From positions 124,001 to 188,000 of the forward strand of contig NZ_JAEPWN010000006.1 of the NCBI RefSeq assembly GCF_016654005.1: a stretch of DNA of 64,000 nucleotides, written 5' to 3'. A program made the translations under genes and the position numbers. Shown piece by piece: positions 54,907 through 62,514 of the stretch. Source of the stretch: Brevundimonas nasdae. Its GTDB lineage: Bacteria; Pseudomonadota; Alphaproteobacteria; Caulobacterales; Caulobacteraceae. Position 1 is the first letter of the stretch, and the number at the start of each line of letters is the position of its first letter. The notes beneath the pieces were generated by a model that was not told the origin of the DNA, did no database searches, and saw only the letters and a program-made list of their open reading frames with translations.

Positions 54907-55692
54907 CTAGATCGCGGCGCGTCTCAGGGTGATCAGCGCCTGATCGATCAGGCGCGCGTCACCGACGGCCAGCACCTGTCCGTTGTCGTCGGGGGCGTCG
55001 CCGCGCCAGTTGACCACCTTGCCGCCCGCCGCCTCGATTACGGGAACCAGCGCGGACCAGTCCCACGGCTTCAGGCTGGTTTCGGCGACCAGATCCATTT
55101 TGCCCGTCGCCACCATGGCATAGGCGTAGGCGTCGCAGCCCAGCCGTGCCAGACGCGCCGCCGCCCGCACCTGGGTCCAGGCGCCCAGCTCTGCGCCGGT
55201 GAAGATGTCGGGATCGGTGGTGCCGATGATGGCGTCGGTCAGTTTCTCGCACGACCGCACGGCCAGAGGCGTTTCGGTCTCGCCGCGCAGCAGCCGGGCG
55301 CCGGACGGGCCGCCGATGAAGATCTCATCCAGATAAGGCTGGGCGATGACGCCGACGGTCGGCTTGCCCGTGACGCGCAGGGCGATCAGCGTGGTCCACA
55401 GCGGCAGGCCGGAAATGAAGGCGCGTGTGCCGTCGATGGGGTCCAGCACCCAGACGTGTTCGGCGTCGGGACGGTCCTCGCCATATTCTTCGCCGATGAT
55501 CCCGTGATCGGGATAGCGGGCGGCGATCAGTTTGCGGATCGCGGCCTCGGCCTGTTTGTCGGCCTCGGTCACGGGGTCGAAACCGGCGGCGCCCCCCTTG
55601 TCCACATGCCCGATGTCGGAGCGGAAGAAGGGCAGGGTCACGCGCGCGGCTTCTCGCGCCAGTTCGACGGCGAAGGCTTCGAATTCGGTCAT
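54907..55692 (-). CDS. hisN: Inositol-monophosphatase-family phosphatase, probable histidinol-phosphatase
   Basis: A 261-residue Mg-dependent phosphatase from ATG 55692 (a TTG at 55698 is the alternative). Metal ligands are in GEEYGEDRP, in VLDPIDGTRAFISG (DPIDGT motif) and in the C-terminal KPWDWSALVPVIEAAGG. The TRAFISGLPLWTTLIAL stretch is like HisN-type histidinol-phosphate phosphatases more than like SuhB or CysQ. It would then serve the eighth step of histidine synthesis, but no his genes are adjacent, so the exact substrate is inference. Confidence 0.85.
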   Translation of the reverse strand: MTEFEAFAVELAREAARVTLPFFRSDIGHVDKGGAAGFDPVTEADKQAEAAIRKLIAARYPDHGIIGEEYGEDRPDAEHVWVLDPIDGTRAFISGLPLWTTLIALRVTGKPTVGVIAQPYLDEIFIGGPSGARLLRGETETPLAVRSCEKLTDAIIGTTDPDIFTGAELGAWTQVRAAARLARLGCDAYAYAMVATGKMDLVAETSLKPWDWSALVPVIEAAGGKVVNWRGDAPDDNGQVLAVGDARLIDQALITLRRAAI

Positions 55693-55719
55693 GGCCAAGG
55701 TCTAGCCCAGCCGCAGGTT

Positions 55720-56100
55720 TCAGGAAACCGGGTCGCCCTCGGCGTGCAGCGATTTCGCCAGGTCCAGCAGACGGCGGCGCGGCCGTTCGCCCAGTTGATA
55801 ATAGGCCTGGATCAGATCCAGGGTCTCCTTGCGGGAAAAGGCCTCGCGCCCGGCGGCGGCCGTCTCCTTGCGCTCCATCGCCTCGGTCAGGCCGTCGTAG
55901 AAATAGCTGACGGGCGATTCCAACGCCTCGGCCAGCTGCCACAGGCGGGCGGCGGAGATGCGGTTGGCGCCGCATTCGTATTTCTGGATCTGCTGGAAGC
56001 GGATGCCGATCTGGATCGCCAACTGCTGCTGGGTCAGGCCCAGCAGGCGGCGGCGACGGCGCAGGCGACGTCCAAGATGCAGGTCGATGTCGGTGGCCAT
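55720..56100 (-). CDS. XRE-family transcriptional regulator
   Basis: A 126-residue DNA-binding protein. The HTH is in LGRRLRRRRRLLGLTQQQLA and the following IGIRFQQIQKYECGANRISA, the Cro/C1-type helix-turn-helix with the QKYE..N turn (residues about 9-63). The C-terminal half is helical (AFSRKETLDLIQAYYQLGER). This short form with the QIQKYE sequence is common in Alphaproteobacteria and usually encoded on the chromosome rather than on phages. The target is unknown. Confidence 0.88.
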   Translation of the reverse strand: MATDIDLHLGRRLRRRRRLLGLTQQQLAIQIGIRFQQIQKYECGANRISAARLWQLAEALESPVSYFYDGLTEAMERKETAAAGREAFSRKETLDLIQAYYQLGERPRRRLLDLAKSLHAEGDPVS

Positions 56101-56273
56101 GGCCGCCAGATCCTCATCAGACGACGTCCCGATGCGGGACGACTCGCCTGTCGTGCGGCAAGCGCCGTGCCGGGATCGTCTCTGGGGGGAATGTCAGCGG
56201 CGGGGACGCAACCTCGGCGGCCCATGTGCATTAATCAACGCAGCTTGGCTTTTAATAGGGAAGGACGCAAAAC

Positions 56274-56516
56274 GTGGGTATTATCGCTTGGATCATCATC
56301 GGCATCATCGCCGGTTGGCTTGCTGAACAGATCATGGGCCGCAATCACGGCCTGCTGACCAATCTGATCGTCGGCATCATCGGCGCCCTGATCGGCGGCT
56401 TCATCGCCAATGCGCTGGGCTTCGCCTGGGGCGGCTGGATCGGCTCGACCATCGTCGCCACCATCGGCGCGGTGATCCTTCTGTTCCTGTTGGGGCTGAT
56501 CAAGCGTCGCGCCTGA
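56274..56516 (+). CDS. GlsB/YeaQ/YmgE-family stress-response membrane protein
   Basis: An 80-residue protein starting with GTG at 56274, with GGAAGGA upstream. Three hydrophobic helices (residues about 2-18, 26-46 and 54-75) are linked by Gly-rich turns: IIIGIIAGWLAEQIMG, LIVGIIGALIGGFI and GWIGSTIVATIGAVILL. This is the family formerly called transglycosylase-associated proteins; members are induced by acid, osmotic or envelope stress. A strong terminator follows. Confidence 0.9.
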   Translation: MGIIAWIIIGIIAGWLAEQIMGRNHGLLTNLIVGIIGALIGGFIANALGFAWGGWIGSTIVATIGAVILLFLLGLIKRRA

Positions 56517-56540
56517 TCGTTCCGGTGAGCTGAATAAAAG

Positions 56541-56569
56541 AAGGGCGGCTCGCAAGAGCCGCCCTTTTT
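56541..56569. terminator. Bidirectional terminator after the YeaQ-like gene
   Basis: AAGGGCGGCTC (56541-56551) and GAGCCGCCCTT (56556-56566) pair over a GCAA loop. TTTTT follows on the plus strand; on the minus strand the stem is followed by CTTTTATT. It serves both convergent genes. Confidence 0.88.
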
Positions 56570-56579
56570 CCTGTGGGGT

Positions 56580-56978
56580 TCAGGATTGCGGTTCGGTGGG
56601 CGCCGGGGCCGGTTCTTCGGTCGCAGGCGGCGGGGCGTCAGCGGCGACCGGAGGCGCGGCGTCATACTCGGCCTTGGTGAAGCCGACGACGACATCGGCG
56701 CCATCTTGGCGGATGCCCGCCAGCGGCACGCCGCGGACCTGGCCGTCAGCGCCGCGGACCGTCAGCTCCTGCTTGCCTTCGGCATTGTTGTGAACACCCT
56801 CAAGCTTGCCCAGTTCGCCATCAGCGCCGCGAACGGTCGCGCCAGGCGTCAGAGTCAGGCTGGGGGCTTGAGCTGCGGCCGGAGCCGGTGCGGGCGGGGT
56901 CGTGTCTTGCGCCATGGCGGGCGCGGCGGTCAGGAAGGCGACGGCCGAGCCGGCCAGAAGAATGTTCTTGATCGTCAT
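56580..56978 (-). CDS. Exported hypothetical protein with two VRGADG repeats
   Basis: A 132-residue protein from ATG 56978 with a signal peptide (MTIKNILLAGSAVAFLTAAP, cleavage near AMAQ). After an Ala/Pro stretch come two similar units, GATVRGADGELGKLEGV and LTVRGADGQVRGVPLAG, then DGADVVVGFTKAEYDAAPP and a Pro/Ala/Glu tail. The units resemble the paired strands of PRC-barrel-like domains, but I cannot assign a family. Periplasmic location is inferred. Confidence 0.75.
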   Translation of the reverse strand: MTIKNILLAGSAVAFLTAAPAMAQDTTPPAPAPAAAQAPSLTLTPGATVRGADGELGKLEGVHNNAEGKQELTVRGADGQVRGVPLAGIRQDGADVVVGFTKAEYDAAPPVAADAPPPATEEPAPAPTEPQS

Positions 56979-57129
56979 TGGGACATAATCCGGTAACACG
57001 GGCCCGACGCCCGCAATAACCTAATCCGCGATGTTTCAGATTGTTGCAGACGCCGCGAAATGACCTCAACCTCGCCCCAGTTGGCCGATTCTTGGTCTAT
57101 ATTCGGGGCAGCCGAATCGGAGCCGCTGT

Positions 57130-58782
57130 TTGCCGTCCCGCACAACTCCCGCACAGCGATTGGTCCGGCGGCTGCTGGGTCTGGCCTATGAGCTGACGCC
57201 GCAGGTCTTTGCGGTGGCGGCCTTCGTCGCGGGCGCGGTCATGCTGGCCTCGGCCATGACGCCCGAATTCGACGCCCGCCTGCGCCAGTTGACCGGCGTG
57301 GTGTCGCCTATCCTGATCGACCTGTCGCATTTCGTGGCCAGCATCGCGGGCTTCCTTTTGATGCTGCTGTCGGCGGGCCTGTGGCGGCGCCGTCGAGGGG
57401 CCTATTGGGCGGCGCTTCTGACCCTGATCATCGGGGCGGTGCTGACGGTGCTGAAGGGGCTGGATTGGCAGGAGGCGTTCGACCTGCTGATCGTCGCCGC
57501 CCTGCTGGCGCCTTGCCGCAGCGCCTTCAACCGCCGTTCGCGCCTCAGCGAGCCTTTGCGCCCTGGCTGGCTGCTGCTGCTGATCGCAGGCGTGGGGGCC
57601 ATGCTGTGGCTGGGCTTCTTCGCCTATCGCGACGTCACCTATAATGACGAGTTGTGGTGGCGCTTCCTGACGGACAAACAGGCGTCAGGCTTCCTGCGCG
57701 CGGGCCTGATGCTGGCCATCTTGACCATGGTCGTGGCGGGGCGATCCCTGCTCAGTTCGCCCGGTTCGCATGATCACGGGCCCGCATCGCCTGAAGACCT
57801 GACCCGGGCCCGGGCCGTGCTGGACACGGCGGAGGAGGCGACGCCCGAGGCCTGGCTGGCCATGCTGGGCGACAAGGCGCTGTTGTTCAGTCCCTCGGGG
57901 AACAGCTTCCTGACCTACCGTGTGCGCGGACGCCGCTGGATCGTCATGGGCGAACCGGCGGGCCTGAAAGAGGAGCGGCGCGAACTGCTGTGGGCCTTTG
58001 CGGAGATGGCCGACAGCTACGGCGGGGCGGCGGTCTTCTATTCGGTCAGCGAAGCGGTGCTGGGCGATCTGGCGACCATGGGTCTGGCGGTGCGCAAGGT
58101 CGGCGAGACGGCGGTGATCGAGGTCGCGGACTTCTCGATGGAGGGCAAGTCCAAGCAGAATCTGCGCACAGCCGTGAACCGCGCCGAACGCGAAGGCGGC
58201 TCGTTCGAGGTCCTGCCCCCCGGATCGGTCGGTCCCATCGTGGACGAATTAAGGGCCGTGTCCGACGCCTGGCTGAAGATGCATGAGGGAACCGAAAAGG
58301 CCTTTTCCCTGGGGCGGTTCGATCCGGCCTATCTGGACCTGACGCCGCTGGCCGTGGTGCGGTCCGAGGGACGGATCGTGGCCTTCGCCAATCTGCTGAC
58401 GGCGCCCGACGAGGCGGCGGTCGATCTGATGCGCTATGCGCCCGACGCGCCGCATGGGGTGATGGACTATCTGTTCACCCGCTGCACCCAGTGGGCCAAG
58501 GATCAGGGGATGGCCCGGTTCGATCTGGGCATGGCGCCCCTGTCGGGTCTGGAGGACCGGCGGATGGCCCCGGTCTTCGCCCGTGTCGGGGCCCTGGTCT
58601 ATGACGAAGGCGGCGCCCTGTACGGCTTCCAGGGGCTGCGCAGCTACAAGTCCAAGTTCGCGCCCGACTGGCGTTCGCGCTTCATTGCCGCCCCTGCCTC
58701 CACGCCCCTGCCTCTGGCCCTGCTGGACGTGGCCCTGCTGACCAGCGGCGGCTGGCTGGGGATGCTGGGCCTGAAGAAATAG
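57130..58782 (+). CDS. MprF-like membrane protein with DUF2156 (phosphatidylglycerol lysyltransferase) domain
   Basis: A 550-residue protein starting with TTG at 57130 (GGAG eight bases upstream; no ATG or GTG fits). The N-terminal 220 residues hold about six membrane helices. The C-terminal 310 residues form a DUF2156/GNAT-like synthase: GNSFLTYRVRGRRWIVMGEP, SKQNLRTAVNRAEREGGSFE, and DYLFTRCTQWAKDQGMARFDL. In MprF this domain transfers Lys or Ala from tRNA to phosphatidylglycerol, changing surface charge. MprF proteins have about 840 residues and up to fourteen helices, so this is a short form lacking much of the flippase. Confidence 0.85.
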   Translation: MPSRTTPAQRLVRRLLGLAYELTPQVFAVAAFVAGAVMLASAMTPEFDARLRQLTGVVSPILIDLSHFVASIAGFLLMLLSAGLWRRRRGAYWAALLTLIIGAVLTVLKGLDWQEAFDLLIVAALLAPCRSAFNRRSRLSEPLRPGWLLLLIAGVGAMLWLGFFAYRDVTYNDELWWRFLTDKQASGFLRAGLMLAILTMVVAGRSLLSSPGSHDHGPASPEDLTRARAVLDTAEEATPEAWLAMLGDKALLFSPSGNSFLTYRVRGRRWIVMGEPAGLKEERRELLWAFAEMADSYGGAAVFYSVSEAVLGDLATMGLAVRKVGETAVIEVADFSMEGKSKQNLRTAVNRAEREGGSFEVLPPGSVGPIVDELRAVSDAWLKMHEGTEKAFSLGRFDPAYLDLTPLAVVRSEGRIVAFANLLTAPDEAAVDLMRYAPDAPHGVMDYLFTRCTQWAKDQGMARFDLGMAPLSGLEDRRMAPVFARVGALVYDEGGALYGFQGLRSYKSKFAPDWRSRFIAAPASTPLPLALLDVALLTSGGWLGMLGLKK

Positions 58783-58783
58783 C

Positions 58784-59959
58784 TCAGGTCAGCAGCGCCT
58801 TCAGCACCCCGTCCAGCACGGGCCGCCCTTTGGCCGTGGCGGACAGCCGACCCGACGTCGCCGTCAGGAAGCCGTCTGCGATCAGGTCCGCGGCAGGCGC
58901 CGCGTCCGGCGAAAGGCCAAGATCCGCCAGCAGGCCGATCGGCGCGCCCTCGACCGTGCGCAAGGCCAGAAGGAAACGCTCCTCGGCCGCGTCCGCCGGG
59001 GATTGGGCCTCGCGGTCGCTCCACGGCTTGTGTTCGGCCACGCCCGCCACATAGGCGTCGATCCGGCGGTGGGCGACGGTGGCGGTGCGCACCCCGTCCA
59101 GCGTCAGCCGCCCGTGAGCGCCGGGGCCCAGGCCCAGATAATCCCCGCCGCGCCAGACATGCAGATTGTGCGCCGACCGGGCCGCCACGCCGCGCGCATG
59201 GTTGGACACCTCATAGGCGTCGAAACCGGCGTCCTGCAGCACCGCCTGCGTCGCCTCATAGAGGGCGGCGGCCTGATCTTCGTCCGGCGGGGTCAGGGTT
59301 CCTCGCCGCAGGGCGCGGCCGAACGCCGTCTCGGGCTCTATGGTCAACTGATAGGGCGAGACGTGTTCGAACCCCATCGCCAGGGCCGATCGCAGCTCCG
59401 CCGTCCACCCGGCGACGGTCTGGTTGGGGCGGGCGTAGATCAGATCGATGGACAGGCGTTTGAAGGCGCGTCCCGCCAGATCGACGGCGCGCAGGGCCTC
59501 GTCCGCCGAATGGTCGCGCCCCAGAAACTTCAGCGAGGCGTCGTCCAGCGCCTGCACCCCCATCGACAGGCGGTTGACCCCGGCGTCGGCCAGGGCCGCG
59601 AACCGGCCCGCCTCGGCGTCGGTCGGATTGGCCTCCAGCGTGATTTCAATGTCGCCAGCAGGCGGGAACAGCGCCCGCGCCTGATCGATGACGGCTGACA
59701 CGGCGTCCGGCGACATCAGCGACGGCGTGCCGCCGCCCAGAAAGATCGACGCCAGCCGACGCGGCCCCAGCATCGCCGCCTGCGCCCGCATGTCCGCCAG
59801 AATGGCGTCCAGAAGCCGGGCCTGCTCCTCCACCCGACCCCGGTCGCGCACGACGTTGAAGTCGCAATAGGGGCAGATGCGCGAACAATAGGGCCAGTGG
59901 ACATAGAGGCCGACGTCGCTGCCGGGATCAGGAAAAACGGGGTCGAGTGGATCAGTCAA
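58784..59959 (-). CDS. hemW: Radical SAM heme chaperone HemW
   Basis: A 391-residue protein. The radical-SAM cluster motif is YCSRICPYCDF with Cys25, Cys29 and Cys32, and SIFLGGGTPSLM is the glycine-rich SAM site. NRLSMGVQALDDASLKFLGR and SIDLIYARPNQTVAGW are shared with the HemN/HemW group. The C-terminal domain is the HemW type. It is often mis-annotated as coproporphyrinogen oxidase but lacks the extra Cys of HemN and delivers heme. The start is TTG at 59959, overlapping the rdgB end by 8 bases, so the genes are coupled. Confidence 0.93.
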   Translation of the reverse strand: MTDPLDPVFPDPGSDVGLYVHWPYCSRICPYCDFNVVRDRGRVEEQARLLDAILADMRAQAAMLGPRRLASIFLGGGTPSLMSPDAVSAVIDQARALFPPAGDIEITLEANPTDAEAGRFAALADAGVNRLSMGVQALDDASLKFLGRDHSADEALRAVDLAGRAFKRLSIDLIYARPNQTVAGWTAELRSALAMGFEHVSPYQLTIEPETAFGRALRRGTLTPPDEDQAAALYEATQAVLQDAGFDAYEVSNHARGVAARSAHNLHVWRGGDYLGLGPGAHGRLTLDGVRTATVAHRRIDAYVAGVAEHKPWSDREAQSPADAAEERFLLALRTVEGAPIGLLADLGLSPDAAPAADLIADGFLTATSGRLSATAKGRPVLDGVLKALLT

Positions 59960-60554
59960 TCAGCGCGGCCTTGAGCAGGCGGAAGGCGCGGGTGCGATGG
60001 CTGTCGGCCTCCTTCACGGCGGGGTCCAGTTCGCCATAGGTCAGGTCGCCGCCCTCGGGGATGAAGATAGGGTCATAGCCGAAGCCCCGGTCGCCGCGCG
60101 GCGGAAAGGTCAGTTCACCGTGGACCACGCCTTCGACCACCACGCAGGGGCCGTCGGGCCAGGCCACGGCCAGAGCCGAGGTGAACCAGGCGCGGCGATC
60201 GGCGGCCCCGATCTCCTCAAGCCTCTGCTCGACCTTCTGCATCGCCAGGGTGAAATCCTTGGTCGGCCCCGCCCAGCGCGCGGAGAAGATGCCCGGCGCG
60301 CCGTCCAGCGCGGCGACCGACAGGCCGGAATCGTCGGCCAGGCAGACCTCCCCCGACAGGGCGGCGGCATGACGCGCCTTCAGCATGGCGTTGCCGGTGA
60401 AGGTGCTCTCGGTTTCGTCCGGTTCGGGCAGATTCAGGCTGCCTGCCGTGACGATCTCGTAATTTCCATCCAGCAAGGCTTCGATCTCGCGCGCCTTGCC
60501 GGGGTTATGCGTCGCCGCAACTAGGCGCATGCCTTTGATAAGCTTGAGATTCAT
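59952..60554 (-). CDS. rdgB: XTP/dITP diphosphatase (RdgB/HAM1)
   Basis: A 200-residue pyrophosphatase. The N-terminus has VAATHNPGKAREIEALL (phosphate-binding), then CLADDSGLSVAALDGAPGIFSARWAG and GYDPIFIPEGG, all diagnostic of the Ham1 family. It hydrolyses inosine and xanthosine triphosphates so they are not built into DNA. The ATG at 60554 gives an eight-residue leader; the ATG at 60530 is the other option. It is paired with hemW, a common alphaproteobacterial order. Confidence 0.94.
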   Translation of the reverse strand: MNLKLIKGMRLVAATHNPGKAREIEALLDGNYEIVTAGSLNLPEPDETESTFTGNAMLKARHAAALSGEVCLADDSGLSVAALDGAPGIFSARWAGPTKDFTLAMQKVEQRLEEIGAADRRAWFTSALAVAWPDGPCVVVEGVVHGELTFPPRGDRGFGYDPIFIPEGGDLTYGELDPAVKEADSHRTRAFRLLKAALID

Positions 60555-60594
60555 CGGCGATCACATCCCTGAAACAGTCTATTGCCAAAGTTTA

Positions 60595-60611
60595 ATATCG
60601 TTAAACGATAT
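60595..60611. promoter_or_regulatory. AT-rich dyad upstream of rdgB and the 38-residue gene
   Basis: ATATCGT (60595-60601) and ACGATAT (60605-60611) are perfect inverse complements with a three-base TAA spacer. The region is distinctly AT-rich against its surroundings and sits in the divergent gap, so it may be an operator or the promoter core. Confidence 0.45.
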
Positions 60612-60760
60612 GTAACGTGCTTTTCGGCTTCGCACGGCCTATCTATTGATCATCGAGAACGAGGCCGCTTCGTTCCTGACTTCTCCACCCGGAGAAACGA
60701 TTTTGCGGAAAATCAAATCAACGGGGCGATAATGCCCTTTCAGGTCAACGGAGAAATACG

Positions 60761-60877
60761 ATGCACACCATGAACACCTCGCTGCTGATGGACAAGCTTG
60801 GCGCTCTTTTCGTCAACACGGTTCTGATCGCCGCCCTACCGACCGCCCTGGTCGCCATTCTGATCCAGGCCTTCTGA
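60761..60877 (+). CDS. 38-residue single-span membrane peptide
   Basis: ATG at 60761 with GGAGAAAT upstream, stop TGA at 60875-60877. The product starts MHTMNTSLLMDKLGALFVNT and continues as one hydrophobic helix (about residues 15-36), ending LIQAF. The good ribosome-binding site, the codon choice and the AT-rich promoter-like DNA upstream support a real gene, though it is very short. The function is unknown. It may be a small membrane regulator or, less likely, a toxin-like peptide; no antitoxin RNA is visible. Confidence 0.55.
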   Translation: MHTMNTSLLMDKLGALFVNTVLIAALPTALVAILIQAF

Positions 60878-61024
60878 CCGATCCCTTCGGATCAAACCCC
60901 GTAGTGATCAAGAGGGCTTTGACGATCTTGATGAAGACCGCGATGTATAGAGCCGCGTGCGGGTTCGCCGGACCCCGCGCGGCCGCCGCGCTCTCCACCC
61001 CGGTCTGAAAGTCATACCCACGCC

Positions 61025-61639
61025 ATGCGCCTGCCGACGCCGCCACGATTGACGACGAAGCCAGGCGGACAGCCGATCCCCCTGCTGAACGACGCCCGTC
61101 GACAGTTTCGCGCCATGGGCCCCGGCTCTGTATCGACCCTGCTGAAGATCGCCCTGGATGTGGCCTATGTGCTGCTGGGCCTGCTAACAGGCCTGCTGCT
61201 GATCCTGCTGGTCACGGCCATCTTCATTCCCATCGACAATCTGAACATCACCGTCACCAGCGACGACGGCGGGCGGCAGTTGCCGCTGACGCGCATGCTG
61301 CTGGTGTTCGGCCTGGGCGCGATGACCGCCTATTTCGGCGGCTTCATGCTGATCCTGCGCAGTCTGCGCCGCATCTTCCGCACCCTGACCATGGGCGATC
61401 CTTTCCATCCAGACAATGTGCGCCGTCTGCGCCATATCGGCCTGACCTTGGCGGTGGTGACCGGCGGCGTCTGGGCGGCCCAGGGCTTTGTCGCCGCGCG
61501 TCTGGCGCCGGGGGTGATGGACAAACAGGGCATCGGCGACCTGCTGACCCCGATCTTTTCCGTGCTGATCGTCTTTGTTCTGGCGGAGGTTTTCCGCGAG
61601 GGCGCGCGCCTGCGCCGCGAATCTGAACTGACGATCTGA
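61025..61639 (+). CDS. DUF2975 membrane protein
   Basis: A 204-residue protein with a basic N-terminus and four membrane helices (about residues 40-67, 88-110, 140-158 and 174-193). The region LRSLRRIFRTLTMGDPFHPDN is the conserved cytoplasmic loop of DUF2975. In many bacteria such a gene is followed by a small YozG-like HTH gene, exactly as here after 24 bases. The pair may form a membrane-sensing regulator set, which is inference. An internal ATG at 61115 is an alternative start, as no strong ribosome-binding site precedes 61025. Confidence 0.85.
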   Translation: MRLPTPPRLTTKPGGQPIPLLNDARRQFRAMGPGSVSTLLKIALDVAYVLLGLLTGLLLILLVTAIFIPIDNLNITVTSDDGGRQLPLTRMLLVFGLGAMTAYFGGFMLILRSLRRIFRTLTMGDPFHPDNVRRLRHIGLTLAVVTGGVWAAQGFVAARLAPGVMDKQGIGDLLTPIFSVLIVFVLAEVFREGARLRRESELTI

Positions 61640-61663
61640 GCCGTTTCGAGTAGGACACCCCTC

Positions 61664-61900
61664 ATGGCCATCCGCGTCCAGCTCGATCGCGTTCTTGTCG
61701 AACGCCGCATGTCCCTGACCGAACTCGCGGATCGGGTCGGGGTGACGGTGGCCAATCTGTCGATCCTGAAGACCGGCAAGGCGCGGGCCGTGCGGTTCTC
61801 GACCCTGGACGCCCTGTGCCGCGAGCTGGAATGCCAACCCGGCGATCTGCTGGTCTATGAGCCCGGCCCCGGCGGCTTCGAGGACGACGGCGAAGGATGA
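61664..61900 (+). CDS. Small YozG-like HTH (XRE) regulator
   Basis: A 78-residue DNA-binding protein: VQLDRVLVERRMSLTELADR, VGVTVANLSILKTGKARAVR and STLDALCRELECQPGDLLVY form the compact Cro-like HTH of the YozG type. A short acidic tail follows. It is encoded after the DUF2975 gene and overlaps the Smr gene by 4 bases, so all three are likely one operon. Confidence 0.9.
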   Translation: MAIRVQLDRVLVERRMSLTELADRVGVTVANLSILKTGKARAVRFSTLDALCRELECQPGDLLVYEPGPGGFEDDGEG

Positions 61901-62478
61901 AGCGGCCGCGCGCGCCGAAGGACGTCGATGCGAACGGCCTGACGCCTGACGACCGCCGCATCTGGGGGCGTGTCTCTGGCTCCGTCACGCCGCCGCGCGT
62001 GCGCAAGGCCGCGCGCGTCGCCATCGAAGGCCCGGCCCATGCGCCTGAGGCCATTCAGCCCGCGCCGCCGCGAACGCCGCCGCGTCCGGGCGTCAAACGC
62101 ACCCCGACGCCGGTTCTGGTCGATACGCGGGCGCCGACGCGCGGCAAGTCCGCGCCCGAGGATGTGGAGCCCAACCGCAAGCGCCGCCTGACCCGCGAGC
62201 GCGACCCCATCGAGGCGCGCATCGACCTGCATGGGTTCGGACGGTTCGAGGCCGAGGATCAGCTTCGCGGCTTCCTGACCTCGTGTCAGGCGCGCGGGAT
62301 GCGGGCGGTGCTGGTCATCACCGGCCAGGGGCGGCTGGGCGGCGGCGTGATCCGCGCCTCCTTCGCTGACTGGATGCATTCGCCCGGTTTGCGAGCGGTG
62401 GTGTCGGGCTACACCACCGCGCACCAGCGCCACGGCGGCGACGGCGCCTTTTACGTCACCTTGCGGCGCAAGGCCTGA
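61897..62478 (+). CDS. Smr-domain protein
   Basis: A 193-residue protein. The N-terminal 100 residues are basic and Pro-rich and probably flexible. The C-terminal Smr domain has IDLHGFGRFEAEDQLRGFL (conserved DLHG), VLVITGQGRLGGGVIRASFADW (TGxG) and a final AHQRHGGDGAFYVTLRR. Stand-alone Smr proteins are nicking endonucleases, in some cases linked to ribosome rescue (SmrB); the cellular role of this one is not known. It is coupled to the HTH gene by an ATGA overlap. Confidence 0.92.
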   Translation: MKRPRAPKDVDANGLTPDDRRIWGRVSGSVTPPRVRKAARVAIEGPAHAPEAIQPAPPRTPPRPGVKRTPTPVLVDTRAPTRGKSAPEDVEPNRKRRLTRERDPIEARIDLHGFGRFEAEDQLRGFLTSCQARGMRAVLVITGQGRLGGGVIRASFADWMHSPGLRAVVSGYTTAHQRHGGDGAFYVTLRRKA

Positions 62479-62514
62479 CGCCTTCCGCGCCCGGGCAGGG
62501 AAGGCGCAGCATTC

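Noticed and set aside
60580..60615. CtrA site (TTAA-N7-TTAA) near 60592
   Set aside because: The two TTAA are five bases apart instead of seven. I keep only the dyad call.
60582..60773. 63-residue plus-strand frame over the upstream region of the 38-residue peptide
   Set aside because: It starts at a TTG without a ribosome-binding site, spans the AT-rich dyad and overlaps the better-supported small gene in another frame.
60880..61024. tRNA-like or small-RNA gene in GC-rich hairpin DNA
   Set aside because: GCGGGTTCGCCGGACCCCGC is stem-like but lacks the T-loop consensus and acceptor stem of a tRNA.
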